Shown here piece by piece: positions 16,900-26,111 of a stretch of DNA of 64,000 nucleotides. The stretch is from Xylophilus sp. GW821-FHT01B05 (GTDB lineage Bacteria > Pseudomonadota > Gammaproteobacteria > Burkholderiales > Burkholderiaceae_C), in assembly GCA_038961845.1 (NCBI GenBank), contig CP152408.1:5332001-5396000 (forward strand). The letters are read 5' to 3'. A program made the translations under genes and the position numbers. Below the pieces are notes generated by a model. That model ran no database searches, was not told where the DNA came from, and worked only from the letters and a program-made list of their open reading frames with translations. Position 1 is the first letter of the stretch, and every line of letters starts with the position of its first letter.

Positions 16900-17904
16900 T
16901 CAAGCCGCCGCGGCTCTTTGTAAACGGTCGTGCACGCCTTCCCAGGCGGCATCGGGGGGCGGCGTCTCGATCCAGATCAGGCGCACGCCCTGTTCGTCAA
17001 AGCCGCGCAGTACGGCAAACAGCTGCTGCGCGGCGGCCTCGGCGTCGTCGGGCATGCGGCGCAACACCACCTCGGCCGAGCGCGCCTGCAGCGGCGTGCG
17101 CGCGTAGACGGCCAGGTGTCTGGCCTCTGGGCCGAGCAGGTCCAGCCCGGTCTGCAGCGCGCGCGCGTCCATCAGCCGCACCTTGGCGCTGGGCGCGTAG
17201 TGCGCCTCCAGCGTGCCGGAGGCGCGCGGCGCCGGGCCTTGCAGCGCGGCGCCGTCCTGCGGCAGGCCGCAGACCGCTGCCACCTGCTCGCGCGTGATGG
17301 CGCCGGGGCGCAGCAGCACCGGGGCGCCACGGGTGCAGTCGACGATGGTGGATTCGATGCCGACCGCACAAGGCCCGCCATCCAGCACCGGCAGGCTGTT
17401 GCCGAACTCGGCCTGCACATGGGCTGCGGTGGTCGGGCTGACCCGGCCGAACTGGTTGGCGCTGGGCGCGGCCAGGCCCATGACACCGCGCGCCACGCAG
17501 GCCGTGAACAGCGCCTGCGCCACCGGGTGCGAGGGGCAGCGCAGCCCGACCGAGTCCTGGCCACCGGCCGCGGCCGTGGCCACGCCGGCGCGGCGCGGCA
17601 GGATCAGCGTCAGCGGCCCGGGCCAGAAGGCTTTGATCAGGCGCTCGGCAAAGTCTGGCAGCGCGCCGGCAAAGTGCGCCACGCCTTCCGGCACGGCGCC
17701 GGCAGCGCCCGGCGCCACGTGCACGATCAGCGGATGGTCGCTGGGCCGGCCCTTGGCGGCAAAGATGCGCGCCACGGCGGCGTCGCTGGAGGCATCGGCG
17801 GCCAGGCCGTAGACGGTTTCGGTCGGCAGGCCGACCAGGCCGCCAGCGGCCAGCACATCGGCGGCCTGGGCGATGGCGTCGGGGGATTGGCCGTCGAGGA
17901 TCAT
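16900..17904 (-). CDS. sua5: L-threonylcarbamoyladenylate synthase (Sua5 type)
   Basis: A 334-residue enzyme that makes threonylcarbamoyl-AMP from threonine, bicarbonate and ATP for tRNA t6A. The YrdC domain covers roughly residues 1-205, with LPTETVYGLAADASSDAAV, KGRPSDHPLIVHV and LAAPSANQFGRVSPTTAA. A linker with PRASGTLEAHYAPSAKVRL opens the C-terminal Sua5 domain, which separates it from the shorter TsaC. It lies 14 bp after purK on the same strand and closes the conserved pur block. Confidence 0.94.
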   Translation of the reverse strand: MILDGQSPDAIAQAADVLAAGGLVGLPTETVYGLAADASSDAAVARIFAAKGRPSDHPLIVHVAPGAAGAVPEGVAHFAGALPDFAERLIKAFWPGPLTLILPRRAGVATAAAGGQDSVGLRCPSHPVAQALFTACVARGVMGLAAPSANQFGRVSPTTAAHVQAEFGNSLPVLDGGPCAVGIESTIVDCTRGAPVLLRPGAITREQVAAVCGLPQDGAALQGPAPRASGTLEAHYAPSAKVRLMDARALQTGLDLLGPEARHLAVYARTPLQARSAEVVLRRMPDDAEAAAQQLFAVLRGFDEQGVRLIWIETPPPDAAWEGVHDRLQRAAAA

Positions 17905-17918
17905 CGATACACCCAGGC

Positions 17919-19097
17919 TCAAAACGGTTCCAGGCCCAGCACGGCGCAGGCCTGGAGCGCCGCCGCGCGCGCGGCGTCGGCCGTGGCAGCGGTGAAGGTC
18001 AGGTGCCCCATCTTGCGGCCGCGCGAGGCGGACTGCTTGCCGTACAGATGCAGATGCGCGCCGGGCAAGGCCAGCACCTGGTCCCAGGGCGGCGTGCGCG
18101 CTTCGGTGGCGCCGCGGGCAAACCACAGGTCGCCCAGCAAATTGAGCATCACCGCCGGGCTGTGCTGGCGCGGCGCGGCCAGCGGCAGGCCGGCCATGGT
18201 GCGCACCTGCAGCTCGAACTGCGACAGGTCGCAGGCGTCGATGCTGTAGTGGCCGCTGTTGTGCGGGCGCGGCGCGATCTCGTTGACCACCAGCCGGCCG
18301 TCCTCCAGCAGGAAGAATTCCACGCACAGCACGCCGACGTAGTTCAGGCCATCTGCTATTGATTTCGCAGCTACTAGCGCAGACTGCGCCTGGGCTAGAG
18401 GGATATTTCCTTCAAAAACCTCGGTCACCGCCAGGATGCCGTCGCGGTGCAGGTTGCGCTGCACCGGCAGGTGCACCACCGTGCCGTCGGCGCCACGCGC
18501 CACGATCACCGAGCATTCGGCCGCCAGCGGCAGCATCTGTTCCAGCACGCAGGGCGCCTGCCCCAACTGGGCCCAGCCGGCGGCCAGCGCGGCGCGGTCG
18601 GCCACGCGCACCTGACCTTTGCCGTCGTAGCCCAGGCGTGCGGTCTTCAGGATGCCGGGCAGCAGGGCGGCGTCGACTGCCGCCAGTTGCTCGGCCGTCT
18701 CTATCACCGCGTAGGGCGCGCAGGGCACGCCGCAGCGCACAAAGTGCGCCTTCTCGGCGGCGCGGTCCTGGGCGATGGCCACGGCGGCGGCGGCCGGCGC
18801 CACCGGCAGACGCTCGGCCAAGGTGGCCAGCGCGGCGGCGGGGACGTTCTCGAATTCGGTGGTGACGGCCACGCACAAATCGGCCAGCTGCGCCAAACCT
18901 TGCGGGTCGAGGTAGCCGGTTTGCACGTGGTGGTGGCTGACGCGGCCGGCCGGGCTCAGCGGGTCTGGGTCCAGCACCGCCGTGAAATAGCCCATGGACT
19001 GCGCCGCATGCACGAACATGCGGCCCAACTGGCCGCCGCCGACCACGCCCAGCGTCACTTCGGTCGACGCCGGCAACAAGGTGACAGCCGCCGTCAT
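17919..19097 (-). CDS. purK: 5-(carboxyamino)imidazole ribonucleotide synthase
   Basis: A 392-residue ATP-grasp enzyme converting AIR, ATP and bicarbonate to N5-CAIR in purine synthesis. The N-terminus has [20 protein letters not shown], and the ATP-grasp core has [17 protein letters not shown] and [19 protein letters not shown]. The ATG overlaps the purE stop (ATGA), so the pair is coupled. An oddity: codons for [20 protein letters not shown] plus SIAD (18352-18420) are A/T-rich and match the window's palindromic repeat on the opposite strand, yet the frame is intact and the alignment length near normal. The enzyme is expected to be active. Confidence 0.95.
   Translation of the reverse strand: MTAAVTLLPASTEVTLGVVGGGQLGRMFVHAAQSMGYFTAVLDPDPLSPAGRVSHHHVQTGYLDPQGLAQLADLCVAVTTEFENVPAAALATLAERLPVAPAAAAVAIAQDRAAEKAHFVRCGVPCAPYAVIETAEQLAAVDAALLPGILKTARLGYDGKGQVRVADRAALAAGWAQLGQAPCVLEQMLPLAAECSVIVARGADGTVVHLPVQRNLHRDGILAVTEVFEGNIPLAQAQSALVAAKSIADGLNYVGVLCVEFFLLEDGRLVVNEIAPRPHNSGHYSIDACDLSQFELQVRTMAGLPLAAPRQHSPAVMLNLLGDLWFARGATEARTPPWDQVLALPGAHLHLYGKQSASRGRKMGHLTFTAATADAARAAALQACAVLGLEPF
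18354..18420 (+). repeat. Palindromic repeat, copy 8, inside purK
   Basis: Plus-strand TTGATTTCGCAGCTACTAGC, then GCAGACTGCGCCTGGGCTAG and AGGGATATTTCCTTC follow the repeat's order (TTGAT, AGCTA, palindrome, TAGAGG, T-rich tail). It is read in antisense, in frame, by purK without a stop. Confidence 0.65.
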
Positions 19098-19582
19098 ACC
19101 GGCAGCGCCATGGCGCGCGCGGCGGCAGTCTGCTCGGCGCGGAAAGCATCGAGCTGCGCGCGCAGCGCCGGGTTGTTCACCGCCAGCATGGCCACGGCAA
19201 ACAGCGCCGCATTGGCCGCGCCGGCCGTGCCGATGGCAAAGGTAGCCACCGGGATGCCCTTGGGCATCTGCACGATGCTGTGCAGCGAATCAACGCCTTG
19301 CAGGTGCCGGCTGGCCACCGGCACGCCCAGCACCGGCACCGTGGTCTTGGCCGCCAGCATGCCCGGCAGGTGCGCCGCACCGCCAGCGCCGGCGATGATG
19401 GCCGCCAGGCCGCGCGCCGTGGCCGACTCGGCGTAGGCGAACATATCGTCCGGCATGCGGTGGGCCGAGACCACGCGCGCCTCATGGGCCACGCCGAATT
19501 GCTGGAGAATCTGGACCGCGTGCTGCATGGTGTCCCAGTCGGAGCTGGAGCCCATGACCACGCCAATGGAGAGGGATGTCAT
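19094..19582 (-). CDS. purE: N5-carboxyaminoimidazole ribonucleotide mutase
   Basis: A 162-residue class I PurE converting N5-CAIR to CAIR. The start at 19582 gives [20 protein letters not shown], with the phosphate-binding [25 protein letters not shown] (substrate loop, His near residue 45) and [20 protein letters not shown] are the other signatures, with [19 protein letters not shown] closing the site. Length is normal. It is translationally coupled to purK by ATGA and diverges from the thioredoxin-like gene across about 100 bp. Confidence 0.96.
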   Translation of the reverse strand: MTSLSIGVVMGSSSDWDTMQHAVQILQQFGVAHEARVVSAHRMPDDMFAYAESATARGLAAIIAGAGGAAHLPGMLAAKTTVPVLGVPVASRHLQGVDSLHSIVQMPKGIPVATFAIGTAGAANAALFAVAMLAVNNPALRAQLDAFRAEQTAAARAMALPV

Positions 19583-19685
19583 AGCTAAGGAAGGGCCTGC
19601 GCCGTCGCCGGCACCGTCCGTGGTGTGATGTGAAGCAACCTCTAATTTTACTTTTGGAACGAGTTGAGCTCCCAAGCTACCCGCC

Positions 19686-20606
19686 ATGATCGATATCACC
19701 CTAGAAAATTTCCAGTCCGAACTGATTGACGGCTCCATGACGCAGCCGGTGCTGCTGGACATCTGGGCCGAGTGGTGCGGGCCATGCAAGCAGCTGGGCC
19801 CGGTGCTGGAAAAGCTCGAAACCGAGTACGCCGGCCGCTTCACGCTGGCCAAGCTGGACGCCGACAAGGTGCCGCAGATCTCGCAGCAGTTGTCGCAGAT
19901 GTTCGGCGTGCGCAGCATCCCCTTCTGCGTGATGTTTTTGGGCGGGCAGCCGGTGGACGGCTTTGTCGGCGCCGTGCCCGAGGCGCAGATCCGTACCTTC
20001 CTCGACAAGCACGTGCCCAGCGCCGACGAGGCCGCCGCAGCCGAGGAAGAAGAGCAGGCCCAGGAGGCGCTGGCCGAGGGCGACACCAGCACCGCGCTGG
20101 AGAAGCTGCAGCACGCCGTCGCCACCGATCCGGCCAATGACGACACGCGCTTTGACTACGTCAAGCTGCTGCTGACGCTGGGCCACACCGACGATGCCAA
20201 GGTGGCGTTTGCACCGGTGATCTCCAAGGCCGCCACGGTGCGCCGCCTTGGCTCGCTGCAGCACTGGATCAACGCTATTGATTTCGCAGCGCCAGGCCAA
20301 GGTGCGGCGCCGGCTATTGCCGATTTTGATGCAAAGATCGCTGCCAACAAGCGCGACTTTGATGCGCGCTTTGGCCGCGCCCGCCTGCTGCTGGCAGAGC
20401 AGCAATGGACGGCTGCGATGGACGAGCTGCTGGAAATCCTCATGCGCGACCGCGCCTGGAGCGAAGACCTGGCGCGCAAGACCTACATCGCCATCCTGGA
20501 CCTCATCGAGCCGATCAAGCCCAAGGTGGCCGACGGCCAGATCCCGCCAGATGACCCGGTGGTGGCGACCTACCGCCGCCGCCTGAGTTCGGTCGTGCTG
20601 AGCTGA
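19686..20606 (+). CDS. Thioredoxin-TPR co-chaperone (CnoX/YbbN-like)
   Basis: A 306-residue protein with an N-terminal thioredoxin domain carrying [19 protein letters not shown] (about residues 27-45) and the cis-Pro loop RSIPFCVMF. An acidic hinge ([20 protein letters not shown]) leads into TPR-like helices. This matches CnoX/YbbN, a holdase that protects GroEL clients during oxidative stress, although E. coli CnoX lacks the full CxxC. About residues 197-218 ([20 protein letters not shown]) are encoded by GCTATTGATTTCGCAGC-type sequence shared with repeat copies in purK and fmt, apparently an old in-frame insertion between helices. Confidence 0.85.
   Translation: MIDITLENFQSELIDGSMTQPVLLDIWAEWCGPCKQLGPVLEKLETEYAGRFTLAKLDADKVPQISQQLSQMFGVRSIPFCVMFLGGQPVDGFVGAVPEAQIRTFLDKHVPSADEAAAAEEEEQAQEALAEGDTSTALEKLQHAVATDPANDDTRFDYVKLLLTLGHTDDAKVAFAPVISKAATVRRLGSLQHWINAIDFAAPGQGAAPAIADFDAKIAANKRDFDARFGRARLLLAEQQWTAAMDELLEILMRDRAWSEDLARKTYIAILDLIEPIKPKVADGQIPPDDPVVATYRRRLSSVVLS
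20274..20334. repeat. Diverged palindromic-repeat remnant inside the cnoX-like gene
   Basis: GCTATTGATTTCGCAGC is shared over 17 bases with the purK copy. A second GGCTATTGCCGATTTTGATG follows after a GC-rich middle. The similarity is partial, so origin from the repeat is probable but not certain. Confidence 0.4.
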
Positions 20607-20610
20607 GCTT

Positions 20611-20985
20611 TCAGGCAGCCTGTCGGGCCGCGTGGCTGCCGGCGGGCCTGCGCTCGGTGGCCAGCACACGGCCCGCGTTCAGGCTGCGGATCGGGATCGA
20701 GGTGTCCTGCGGTATGCCGCCGGACAGCTGCAGCGCCATATAGCGGCCACAGCACACGCGCAGGAACGAGGCAAAGTTATCCACAGCCCCGCGCTCGGCC
20801 AGCAACTCGTCGTGCAACTTGGCGCACAGCTGCGGCACGCTCATGCCGTCGCGCCCCGCGATCTCTTCCAGCACCTGCCAGAACAGGTTCTCCAGCCGGA
20901 TGCTGGTGGCCACGCCATGCAGGCGCACCGAACGCGCACGGCATTCATAGAGCGCAGGGGCGGCGCTGATAAAGACTTGGCACAT
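20611..20985 (-). CDS. Ribbon-helix-helix domain protein (RHH_4 type)
   Basis: A 124-residue small protein. Residues about 17-75 (ARSVRLHGVATSIRLENLFW, QVLEEIAGRDGMSVPQLCAK, then FASFLRVCCGRYM) match the ribbon-helix-helix family found in many proteobacteria as a stand-alone putative transcriptional regulator. The N-terminus contains extra cysteines (MCQVFISAAPALYEC), and the C-terminal 35 residues have no clear domain. It is convergent with the thioredoxin-like gene (4-bp gap) and its target is unknown. A regulatory role is an inference from the fold. Confidence 0.7.
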   Translation of the reverse strand: MCQVFISAAPALYECRARSVRLHGVATSIRLENLFWQVLEEIAGRDGMSVPQLCAKLHDELLAERGAVDNFASFLRVCCGRYMALQLSGGIPQDTSIPIRSLNAGRVLATERRPAGSHAARQAA

Positions 20986-21052
20986 GGTTTGTCTCCGTCG
21001 GAATCCAGGGCATCTTCCGACCCGCCCCGCAGCCCGTCAAGCGCGCGAGCCC

Positions 21053-21634
21053 TCAGTGCGTGATGCGCGTGCCCAGCACCACTAAAAACTGCGCAATCCA
21101 ATCCGGGTGCGCCGGCCAGGCCGGTGCCGACACCAGGTTGCCGTCGGTCCAGGCCTTGTCCACGGCAATGTCGGCATAGGTGCCGCCAGCCAGCTCGACT
21201 TCCGCGCGACAGGCCGGGTAGGCCGAGCAGGTGCGCCCGGCCAGCACGCCGGCACCCGCCAGCAGTTGGGCGGCGTGGCAGACGGCGGCCACCGGTTTGG
21301 CGGTGTCGAAGAAATGCCGTACCGCCGCGATGACCGCCGGGTAGGTGCGCAGGTATTCCGGGCCACGGCCGCCGGGCAGCACCAGGGCGTCGTACTGCGC
21401 AGGCTGCACGTCGGCAAACGTGGCGTTGAGCGTGAAGTTGTGGCCTGGCTTCTCGCTGTAGGTCTGCGCGCCTTCGAAATCGTGGATGGCGGTCTTGATC
21501 TGGTCGCCGGCTTTTTTGTCGGGGCAGACCGCATGCACGGTGTGGCCTACGGCCAGCAGTGCCTGGAACGGCACCATGGTTTCGTAGTCCTCGCAGTAGT
21601 CACCGCAGATCATCAGAATCTTTTTGCCGGCCAT
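21053..21634 (-). CDS. DJ-1/PfpI family protein
   Basis: A 193-residue member of the DJ-1/PfpI class I glutamine amidotransferase-like superfamily. It starts [20 protein letters not shown], with the conserved acidic residue, then [14 protein letters not shown], and the nucleophile elbow [20 protein letters not shown] (Cys near residue 119, followed by His). Relatives act as glyoxalases/deglycases, chaperones or proteases; the sequence does not decide which. Spacing from neighbours (68 and 89 bp) suggests its own transcript. It has an AGGAGA site before the ATG. Confidence 0.85.
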   Translation of the reverse strand: MAGKKILMICGDYCEDYETMVPFQALLAVGHTVHAVCPDKKAGDQIKTAIHDFEGAQTYSEKPGHNFTLNATFADVQPAQYDALVLPGGRGPEYLRTYPAVIAAVRHFFDTAKPVAAVCHAAQLLAGAGVLAGRTCSAYPACRAEVELAGGTYADIAVDKAWTDGNLVSAPAWPAHPDWIAQFLVVLGTRITH

Positions 21635-21723
21635 GGTTGTCTCCTGGGTAGTGGATAGAAGGGCAGCGCCATTCTTCCCACGTACCGGCCGGCGCGGGTG
21701 TTAGCCCGCTACTACATGCGCGC

Positions 21724-22638
21724 TCAGCCGGTGAGCCGCTCCAGCGCTTCGCGGTACTTGGCTGCCGTCTTCTCGATCACGTCCTGCGGCAGGCGCGGCG
21801 CGGGCGGGGTCTTGTCCCAGGGCTTGCCGTGCAGGCGCACGGCCTCCAGCCAGTCGCGCACGAACTGCTTGTCGTAGCTGGGCGGGTTGCTGCCGGCGGC
21901 AAAGGCGGCGTCGTAGCCTTCCACCGGCCAGTAGCGCGAGCTGTCGGGGGTGAGCACCTCGTCCATCAGCACCAGCTTGCCGTCTGCATCCAGGCCAAAC
22001 TCGAACTTGGTGTCGGCAATGATCATGCCGTGCTCGCGCGCAATCGCCGCGGCGGCCTTGTAGATGGCGATGCTGGTGTCGCGGATCTGCGCGGCCAGCT
22101 CGGCACCGACGATGGCCACGACCTGCTCGTAGTTGATGTTTTCGTCATGCTCGCCCATGGCGGCCTTGGCCGCGGGCGTAAAGATCGGCTCGGGCAGCGG
22201 GCTGGCGTTCTTCAGGCCGGCGGGCAGCGGCACGCCGCACACCGATTGCGTCTGCTGGTATTCCTGCCAGCCGCTGCCGGCCAGGTAGCCGCGCACCACG
22301 GCCTCGACCGGGATCGGCTTCAGGCGCTTGACCAGCATGGAGCGGTCCTTGATCTGCGGGATTTCGGCGGCGCTCACCACGCTCTCGGGCGCGTCGCCGG
22401 TCAGGTGGTTCGGGCACAGGTGGCCGAGCTTGTCGAACCAGAACAGCGCCATCTGCGTCAGCAGCACGCCCTTGCCGGGGATGGGCTCGCCCATGATCAC
22501 GTCGAAGGCGGAGAGCCGGTCGCTGGCGACCATCAGGATGCGGTCGTCGCCGACGGCGTAGTTGTCACGCACCTTGCCGCGGGCAAGCAGCGGCAGGGAG
22601 GTCAGGGCAGAGGTATGAAGGGCGAGGGGAGCGGTCAT
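21724..22638 (-). CDS. purC: Phosphoribosylaminoimidazole-succinocarboxamide synthase
   Basis: A 304-residue SAICAR synthetase joining CAIR and aspartate with ATP. The N-terminal [20 protein letters not shown] and [19 protein letters not shown] form the nucleotide site. [14 protein letters not shown] lies in the substrate loop, and [20 protein letters not shown] followed by [12 protein letters not shown] is the metal and phosphate site. The length is that of the longer PurC form. purE and purK lie about 2.1 kb away on the same strand, separated by three unrelated genes. Confidence 0.96.
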   Translation of the reverse strand: MTAPLALHTSALTSLPLLARGKVRDNYAVGDDRILMVASDRLSAFDVIMGEPIPGKGVLLTQMALFWFDKLGHLCPNHLTGDAPESVVSAAEIPQIKDRSMLVKRLKPIPVEAVVRGYLAGSGWQEYQQTQSVCGVPLPAGLKNASPLPEPIFTPAAKAAMGEHDENINYEQVVAIVGAELAAQIRDTSIAIYKAAAAIAREHGMIIADTKFEFGLDADGKLVLMDEVLTPDSSRYWPVEGYDAAFAAGSNPPSYDKQFVRDWLEAVRLHGKPWDKTPPAPRLPQDVIEKTAAKYREALERLTG

Positions 22639-22691
22639 GAGAAGGATTGTCCGTCAGCGCGGCGCGCAAAGGCGCCAGGAAGGGATGCAGA

Positions 22692-23342
22692 TCAGAAGCT
22701 GTGGCGCAGCCCCAGCACGATGAAATTGCCACCGACATTGTTCGGCGCGATCAGGCCATAGGCACCCGAGCGATGGTGCACCCGCAGCAGCAGGCCGGTA
22801 TCGGGCATGTCCGCCAGGCGGGCTTCCACCTCCAGGCCGACATAGTTCTGGAAACGCGGGCGCCGGGGCGAGGTCTCGGTCGGGCCATCCTCGGCTGCGG
22901 GCCGGCCCAGCGCCAATGAAGGGCCCATGCCCGCGCCTACGCGCAGGCGCATCGGTCCAAAGTCGGCATAGCGGGAACGCACGGTATAGGCAAGGTTGAC
23001 TTCCGGATTGTGCTCCGCGCCGCCGTGCTGCACCGCGATCAGGTCCAGCGCGGCCGTGGCGCCGTGCATGCCGATGGCCGCCAGGGTGCTGTCCAGCCAG
23101 TGGGGCGGAGGCGGCAGCGGCAGGCTGTAGCCGACACCAAGCAGGTAGGCATGCTTGGTGCGGACCTTGCCCGTGACCAGGTCGAAGGCCAGCGGCGGCA
23201 GGTCGTTGGCGATCATCTGGCCGCCGTAGAGTGTCCATTCGCCCTTGTCCGCCTGCCCTTGCGCTGCCGCCGGCTGCAGAGCGGCCAGGCCGGCCAGCCA
23301 CAGGGCCGCTGCAAGAGACGACAAGGGGCGACGACGGTGCAT
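22692..23342 (-). CDS. Outer-membrane beta-barrel, acyloxyacyl hydrolase (PagL)-like
   Basis: A 216-residue exported protein with a signal peptide (PLSSLAAALWLAGLAALQPA, cut near AAA-QG). The start at 23342 was chosen over one 39 bp upstream because it gives a normal signal. The mature part alternates strand-like segments, for example AYLLGVGYSLPLP, YVGLEVEARLADM and a terminal NFIVLGLRHSF ending in Phe. The stretch LLLRVHHRSGAYGL resembles the histidine/serine active region of PagL-type lipid A deacylases, so lipid A 3-O-deacylation is possible. The family match is moderate; a plain structural barrel cannot be excluded. Confidence 0.6.
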   Translation of the reverse strand: MHRRRPLSSLAAALWLAGLAALQPAAAQGQADKGEWTLYGGQMIANDLPPLAFDLVTGKVRTKHAYLLGVGYSLPLPPPPHWLDSTLAAIGMHGATAALDLIAVQHGGAEHNPEVNLAYTVRSRYADFGPMRLRVGAGMGPSLALGRPAAEDGPTETSPRRPRFQNYVGLEVEARLADMPDTGLLLRVHHRSGAYGLIAPNNVGGNFIVLGLRHSF

Positions 23343-23411
23343 GGGTGCGCGGCGTGGAAGCAGGCATTGCCGGGGCAGCACAGTCTACGGTCGGCCTCCG
23401 GGCCGCAACAC

Positions 23412-23441
23412 TAAATAACAAGGGCCGCCTTGCGACGGCCC
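23412..23441 (-). terminator. Rho-independent terminator of fba
   Basis: On the minus strand: GGGCCGTC-GCAA-GGCGGCCC (8-bp stem with one G-U pair, GNRA tetraloop) followed by TTGTTATTT, 20 bp after the fba stop codon. Confidence 0.8.
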
Positions 23442-23460
23442 CGGGGCTTGGCACGGCGGC

Positions 23461-24525
23461 TCAGTTCACCACTTGGGCCAGCTCGCCCTTGGCGTAGCGG
23501 GCGGCCACGACCTGCAGCGTCTCGCCCTTGATCTTGGCGCCCTGGCCTTCGCAGCCGAACTCGATGTAGCGCTGCTTGCAGATCTGCTTGGCGGCCTCGC
23601 GCGCGGGCTTGAGCCATTCGCGGGCGTCGAACTTCTCGGGGTTCTCGAACAGGAACTTGCGCACCGCGCCGGTCATGGCCAGGCGGATGTCGGTGTCGAT
23701 GTTGATCTTGCGCACGCCGTGCTTGATGGCTTCCTGGATTTCCTTGACGGGCACGCCGTAGGTTTCCTTCATGTCGCCGCCGTACTGGCGAATGATGGCC
23801 AGCAGCTCTTGCGGCACGGAAGACGAGCCGTGCATCACCAGGTGGGTGCTGGGAATGCGGCGGTGGATTTCCTTGATGCGGTCGATCGCCAGGATGTCGC
23901 CGGTGGGCTCGCGCGTGAACTTGTAGGCGCCGTGGCTGGTGCCGATGGCAATCGCCAGCGCGTCGATCTGGGTCTGCTTGACGAAGTCGGCGGCCTGCTC
24001 GGGGTCGGTCAGCAGCTGCTCGCGCGTCATGGTGTCGTCGGTGCCGTGGCCATCTTCCTTGTCGCCCTTCATGGTCTCAAGCGAGCCCAGGCAGCCCAGT
24101 TCGCCCTCGACCGTGACGCCCACGCGGTGCGCCAGTTGCGACACCTTGCGGGTCACGTCGACGTTGTATTCGTAGCTGGCGATGGTCTTGCCGTCGCCTT
24201 CGAGCGAGCCGTCCATCATCACCGAGCTGAAGCCCAGGTCGATCGCGCCCTGGCACACGTCCGGGTTCTGGCCGTGGTCCTGGTGCATCACCAGCGGAAT
24301 GTGGGGGTAGCTCTCGACCGCAGCCTGGATCAGGTGCTTGATGAAGCCCTCGCCGGCATATTTGCGCGCGCCCGCGCTGGCCTGCAGGATCACCGGCGCA
24401 CCGGTTTCCTTGGCCGCTTCCATCACCGCCTGGACCTGCTCCAGGTTGTTGACGTTGAAGGCGGGAATGCCGTAGCCGTTGGCGGCGGCGTGGTCGAGCA
24501 ACTCTCGCATCGAGACTAGTGCCAT
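23461..24525 (-). CDS. fba: Fructose-1,6-bisphosphate aldolase, class II
   Basis: A 354-residue zinc-dependent aldolase of glycolysis and gluconeogenesis. The start at 24525 gives [20 protein letters not shown] followed by [15 protein letters not shown]. Zinc and catalytic features are [13 protein letters not shown] (His, about residue 82), [15 protein letters not shown], and [14 protein letters not shown] with the phosphate-binding [23 protein letters not shown] is typical of this longer bacterial type. It belongs to the pgk-pyk-fba-purC gene order of Burkholderiales and is followed by its own terminator. Confidence 0.96.
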   Translation of the reverse strand: MALVSMRELLDHAAANGYGIPAFNVNNLEQVQAVMEAAKETGAPVILQASAGARKYAGEGFIKHLIQAAVESYPHIPLVMHQDHGQNPDVCQGAIDLGFSSVMMDGSLEGDGKTIASYEYNVDVTRKVSQLAHRVGVTVEGELGCLGSLETMKGDKEDGHGTDDTMTREQLLTDPEQAADFVKQTQIDALAIAIGTSHGAYKFTREPTGDILAIDRIKEIHRRIPSTHLVMHGSSSVPQELLAIIRQYGGDMKETYGVPVKEIQEAIKHGVRKINIDTDIRLAMTGAVRKFLFENPEKFDAREWLKPAREAAKQICKQRYIEFGCEGQGAKIKGETLQVVAARYAKGELAQVVN

Positions 24526-24684
24526 GGTCGTGGTCCGGAAAGGGGGGTTGAGGGAAGCGGTGCGCGCCGCTTGGTAACGGCGCTGTAACCCGAGGATTTT
24601 AGCGAGGTGGCCACGCGCCACAGATGACAGGCGCCAATGGCGGCGTTCACAAAAGGTTCAGGCTGGGGCCCTACAGTGCGCGCC

Positions 24685-25419
24685 ATGCTGCGCCCAGCCT
24701 CGCCTGCCCACCCATCTTCGCCCACGCCAGCGGGCCGACGCCTTGCAGGCTATACGGCCGCAGGATTGGCCCTGCTGCTGTTGTGGGATGCCTCCGGGCT
24801 GGACCTGCCGCTGGCACGCTGGTTTGGCTCGGCCCACGGCTTTGCGCTGCGCGACAACTGGCTGTTCGACCAGGCCCTGCATGGCGGCATGCGCACGCTC
24901 TCATGGTTGTTGCTGGCGCTGCTGGCACTGGCCGTCTGGCGCCCCTTTGGCGCGCTGCGCCAGGTAGACCGGCCGGCCCGGCTGCAGTTGGTGGTGACGA
25001 CGCTGCTGGCCTTGCTGGCCGTGAGCCTGCTGAAATCCACCAGCCACACCAGTTGCCCCTGGGACCTGAGCATGTTCGGCGGCACGGCGCCCTACGTGTC
25101 GCACTGGACATTCGGCGTGGCCGACGGCGGCGGCGGCCGCTGCTTTCCGGCGGGCCATGCCTCTGCCGGCTTTGCTTTTATTGGCGGCTGGTTCGTGCTG
25201 CGCACGGCCGCGCCGCGTGCCGCGCGCTGGTGGCTGGCCGCCGCCCTGGGCGCCGGGCTGCTGCTGGGCCTGTCGCAGCAGATGCGCGGCGCGCACTTCA
25301 TGAGCCACACTCTCTGGACCGCCTGGATCTGCTGGGCCATCGCCTGGCTGGTCGATGTGGTCAGCACCGTCCTCCGCACGCGCTTCGGCGCAGAACACCC
25401 GCCCCATGCAGTCGCCTGA
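24685..25419 (+). CDS. PAP2-family membrane phosphatase
   Basis: A 244-residue membrane protein with about five hydrophobic segments. The start at 24685 (MLRPASPAHP) was chosen because it sits near the first membrane span (LAGYTAAGLALLLLW). The PAP2 signature is visible as SLLKSTSHTSCPWDL (motif 1 Lys region), CFPAGHASAGFAF (motif 2, His) and QQMRGAHFMSHTLWTAW (motif 3, R-x5-H). Such enzymes dephosphorylate lipid phosphates on the periplasmic side; this subgroup resembles LpxE-like or undecaprenyl-related phosphatases. Its end overlaps a second PAP2 gene by 14 bp, so the two form an operon. Confidence 0.82.
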   Translation: MLRPASPAHPSSPTPAGRRLAGYTAAGLALLLLWDASGLDLPLARWFGSAHGFALRDNWLFDQALHGGMRTLSWLLLALLALAVWRPFGALRQVDRPARLQLVVTTLLALLAVSLLKSTSHTSCPWDLSMFGGTAPYVSHWTFGVADGGGGRCFPAGHASAGFAFIGGWFVLRTAAPRAARWWLAAALGAGLLLGLSQQMRGAHFMSHTLWTAWICWAIAWLVDVVSTVLRTRFGAEHPPHAVA

Positions 25420-26002
25420 AATCGCCTTGTTCCTATGGGCCAACGCCGGCCCGCAAACGCCGGCCGTGGTCATCACGCTGGCGCGCCTGGCATCCCAGGT
25501 GCTGCCGGCCTTGTCCATCGTGCTGCTGGCGCTGGCCACCGTGCGCGGCAGCCGCCGGCTGCGCGTGGCTGCCGTGCAGACCGGGCTGGCGCTGGTGCTG
25601 GGCTGGCTGGTGACGCACTGGCTGCGCGATCAGTTGCAGATACCGCGGCCGGCCGCCTTTGGCCTGGGCCGGCAGTGGATTCCGCATAGCGACGGCAACG
25701 GCTTCCCCAGCCTGCACGCCACCGGCGCGTTTGCCTTCGCGGTGGCGCTGCTGCGTGCCCAGTTGGCGCGCACGGTGGTGGTGGCCGCGTTTGCCAGCGC
25801 CTTGCTGATCACCTGGAGCCGGCTGTGCCTGGGCGTGCATTTCCCGTCTGACGTGCTGGGCGGCGCCCTGGTCGGCACGGCTGCGGCCTACACCGTGCAC
25901 GCGCTCTGGAGCTGGGTCGCGGCACGGCGCGCGGCCGGCCCGGCGCCGGCGGCGGTGGCCGTGCCCATCGAGCCGCTGCAGCCGGCCGCCCCGGCGCGCT
26001 AG
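25406..26002 (+). CDS. PAP2-family undecaprenyl-diphosphatase (BcrC-like)
   Basis: A 198-residue polytopic membrane phosphatase. Motif 1 is LRDQLQIPRPAAFGLG, motif 2 is GFPSLHATGAFAFAVAL (PSLH instead of PSGH), and motif 3 is TWSRLCLGVHFPSDVLGGAL (S-R-x5-H-x-x-S-D). The spacing is that of BcrC/YbjG enzymes that recycle undecaprenyl pyrophosphate. The ATG at 25406 lies inside the end of the preceding PAP2 gene. The C-terminal 30 residues are Ala/Pro-rich and probably cytoplasmic. Substrate preference is an inference from family. Confidence 0.85.
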   Translation: MQSPEIALFLWANAGPQTPAVVITLARLASQVLPALSIVLLALATVRGSRRLRVAAVQTGLALVLGWLVTHWLRDQLQIPRPAAFGLGRQWIPHSDGNGFPSLHATGAFAFAVALLRAQLARTVVVAAFASALLITWSRLCLGVHFPSDVLGGALVGTAAAYTVHALWSWVAARRAAGPAPAAVAVPIEPLQPAAPAR

Positions 26003-26111
26003 CAATTCGATACAACTCGTTCCAGTCCGGATGGGAACCGGTGGGCCGATGCGGTGCACCATCCTGCTTGCGGCCCGCCCGACTCGTGGCCGCCCAAAAA
26101 AGCAGGAAGGA

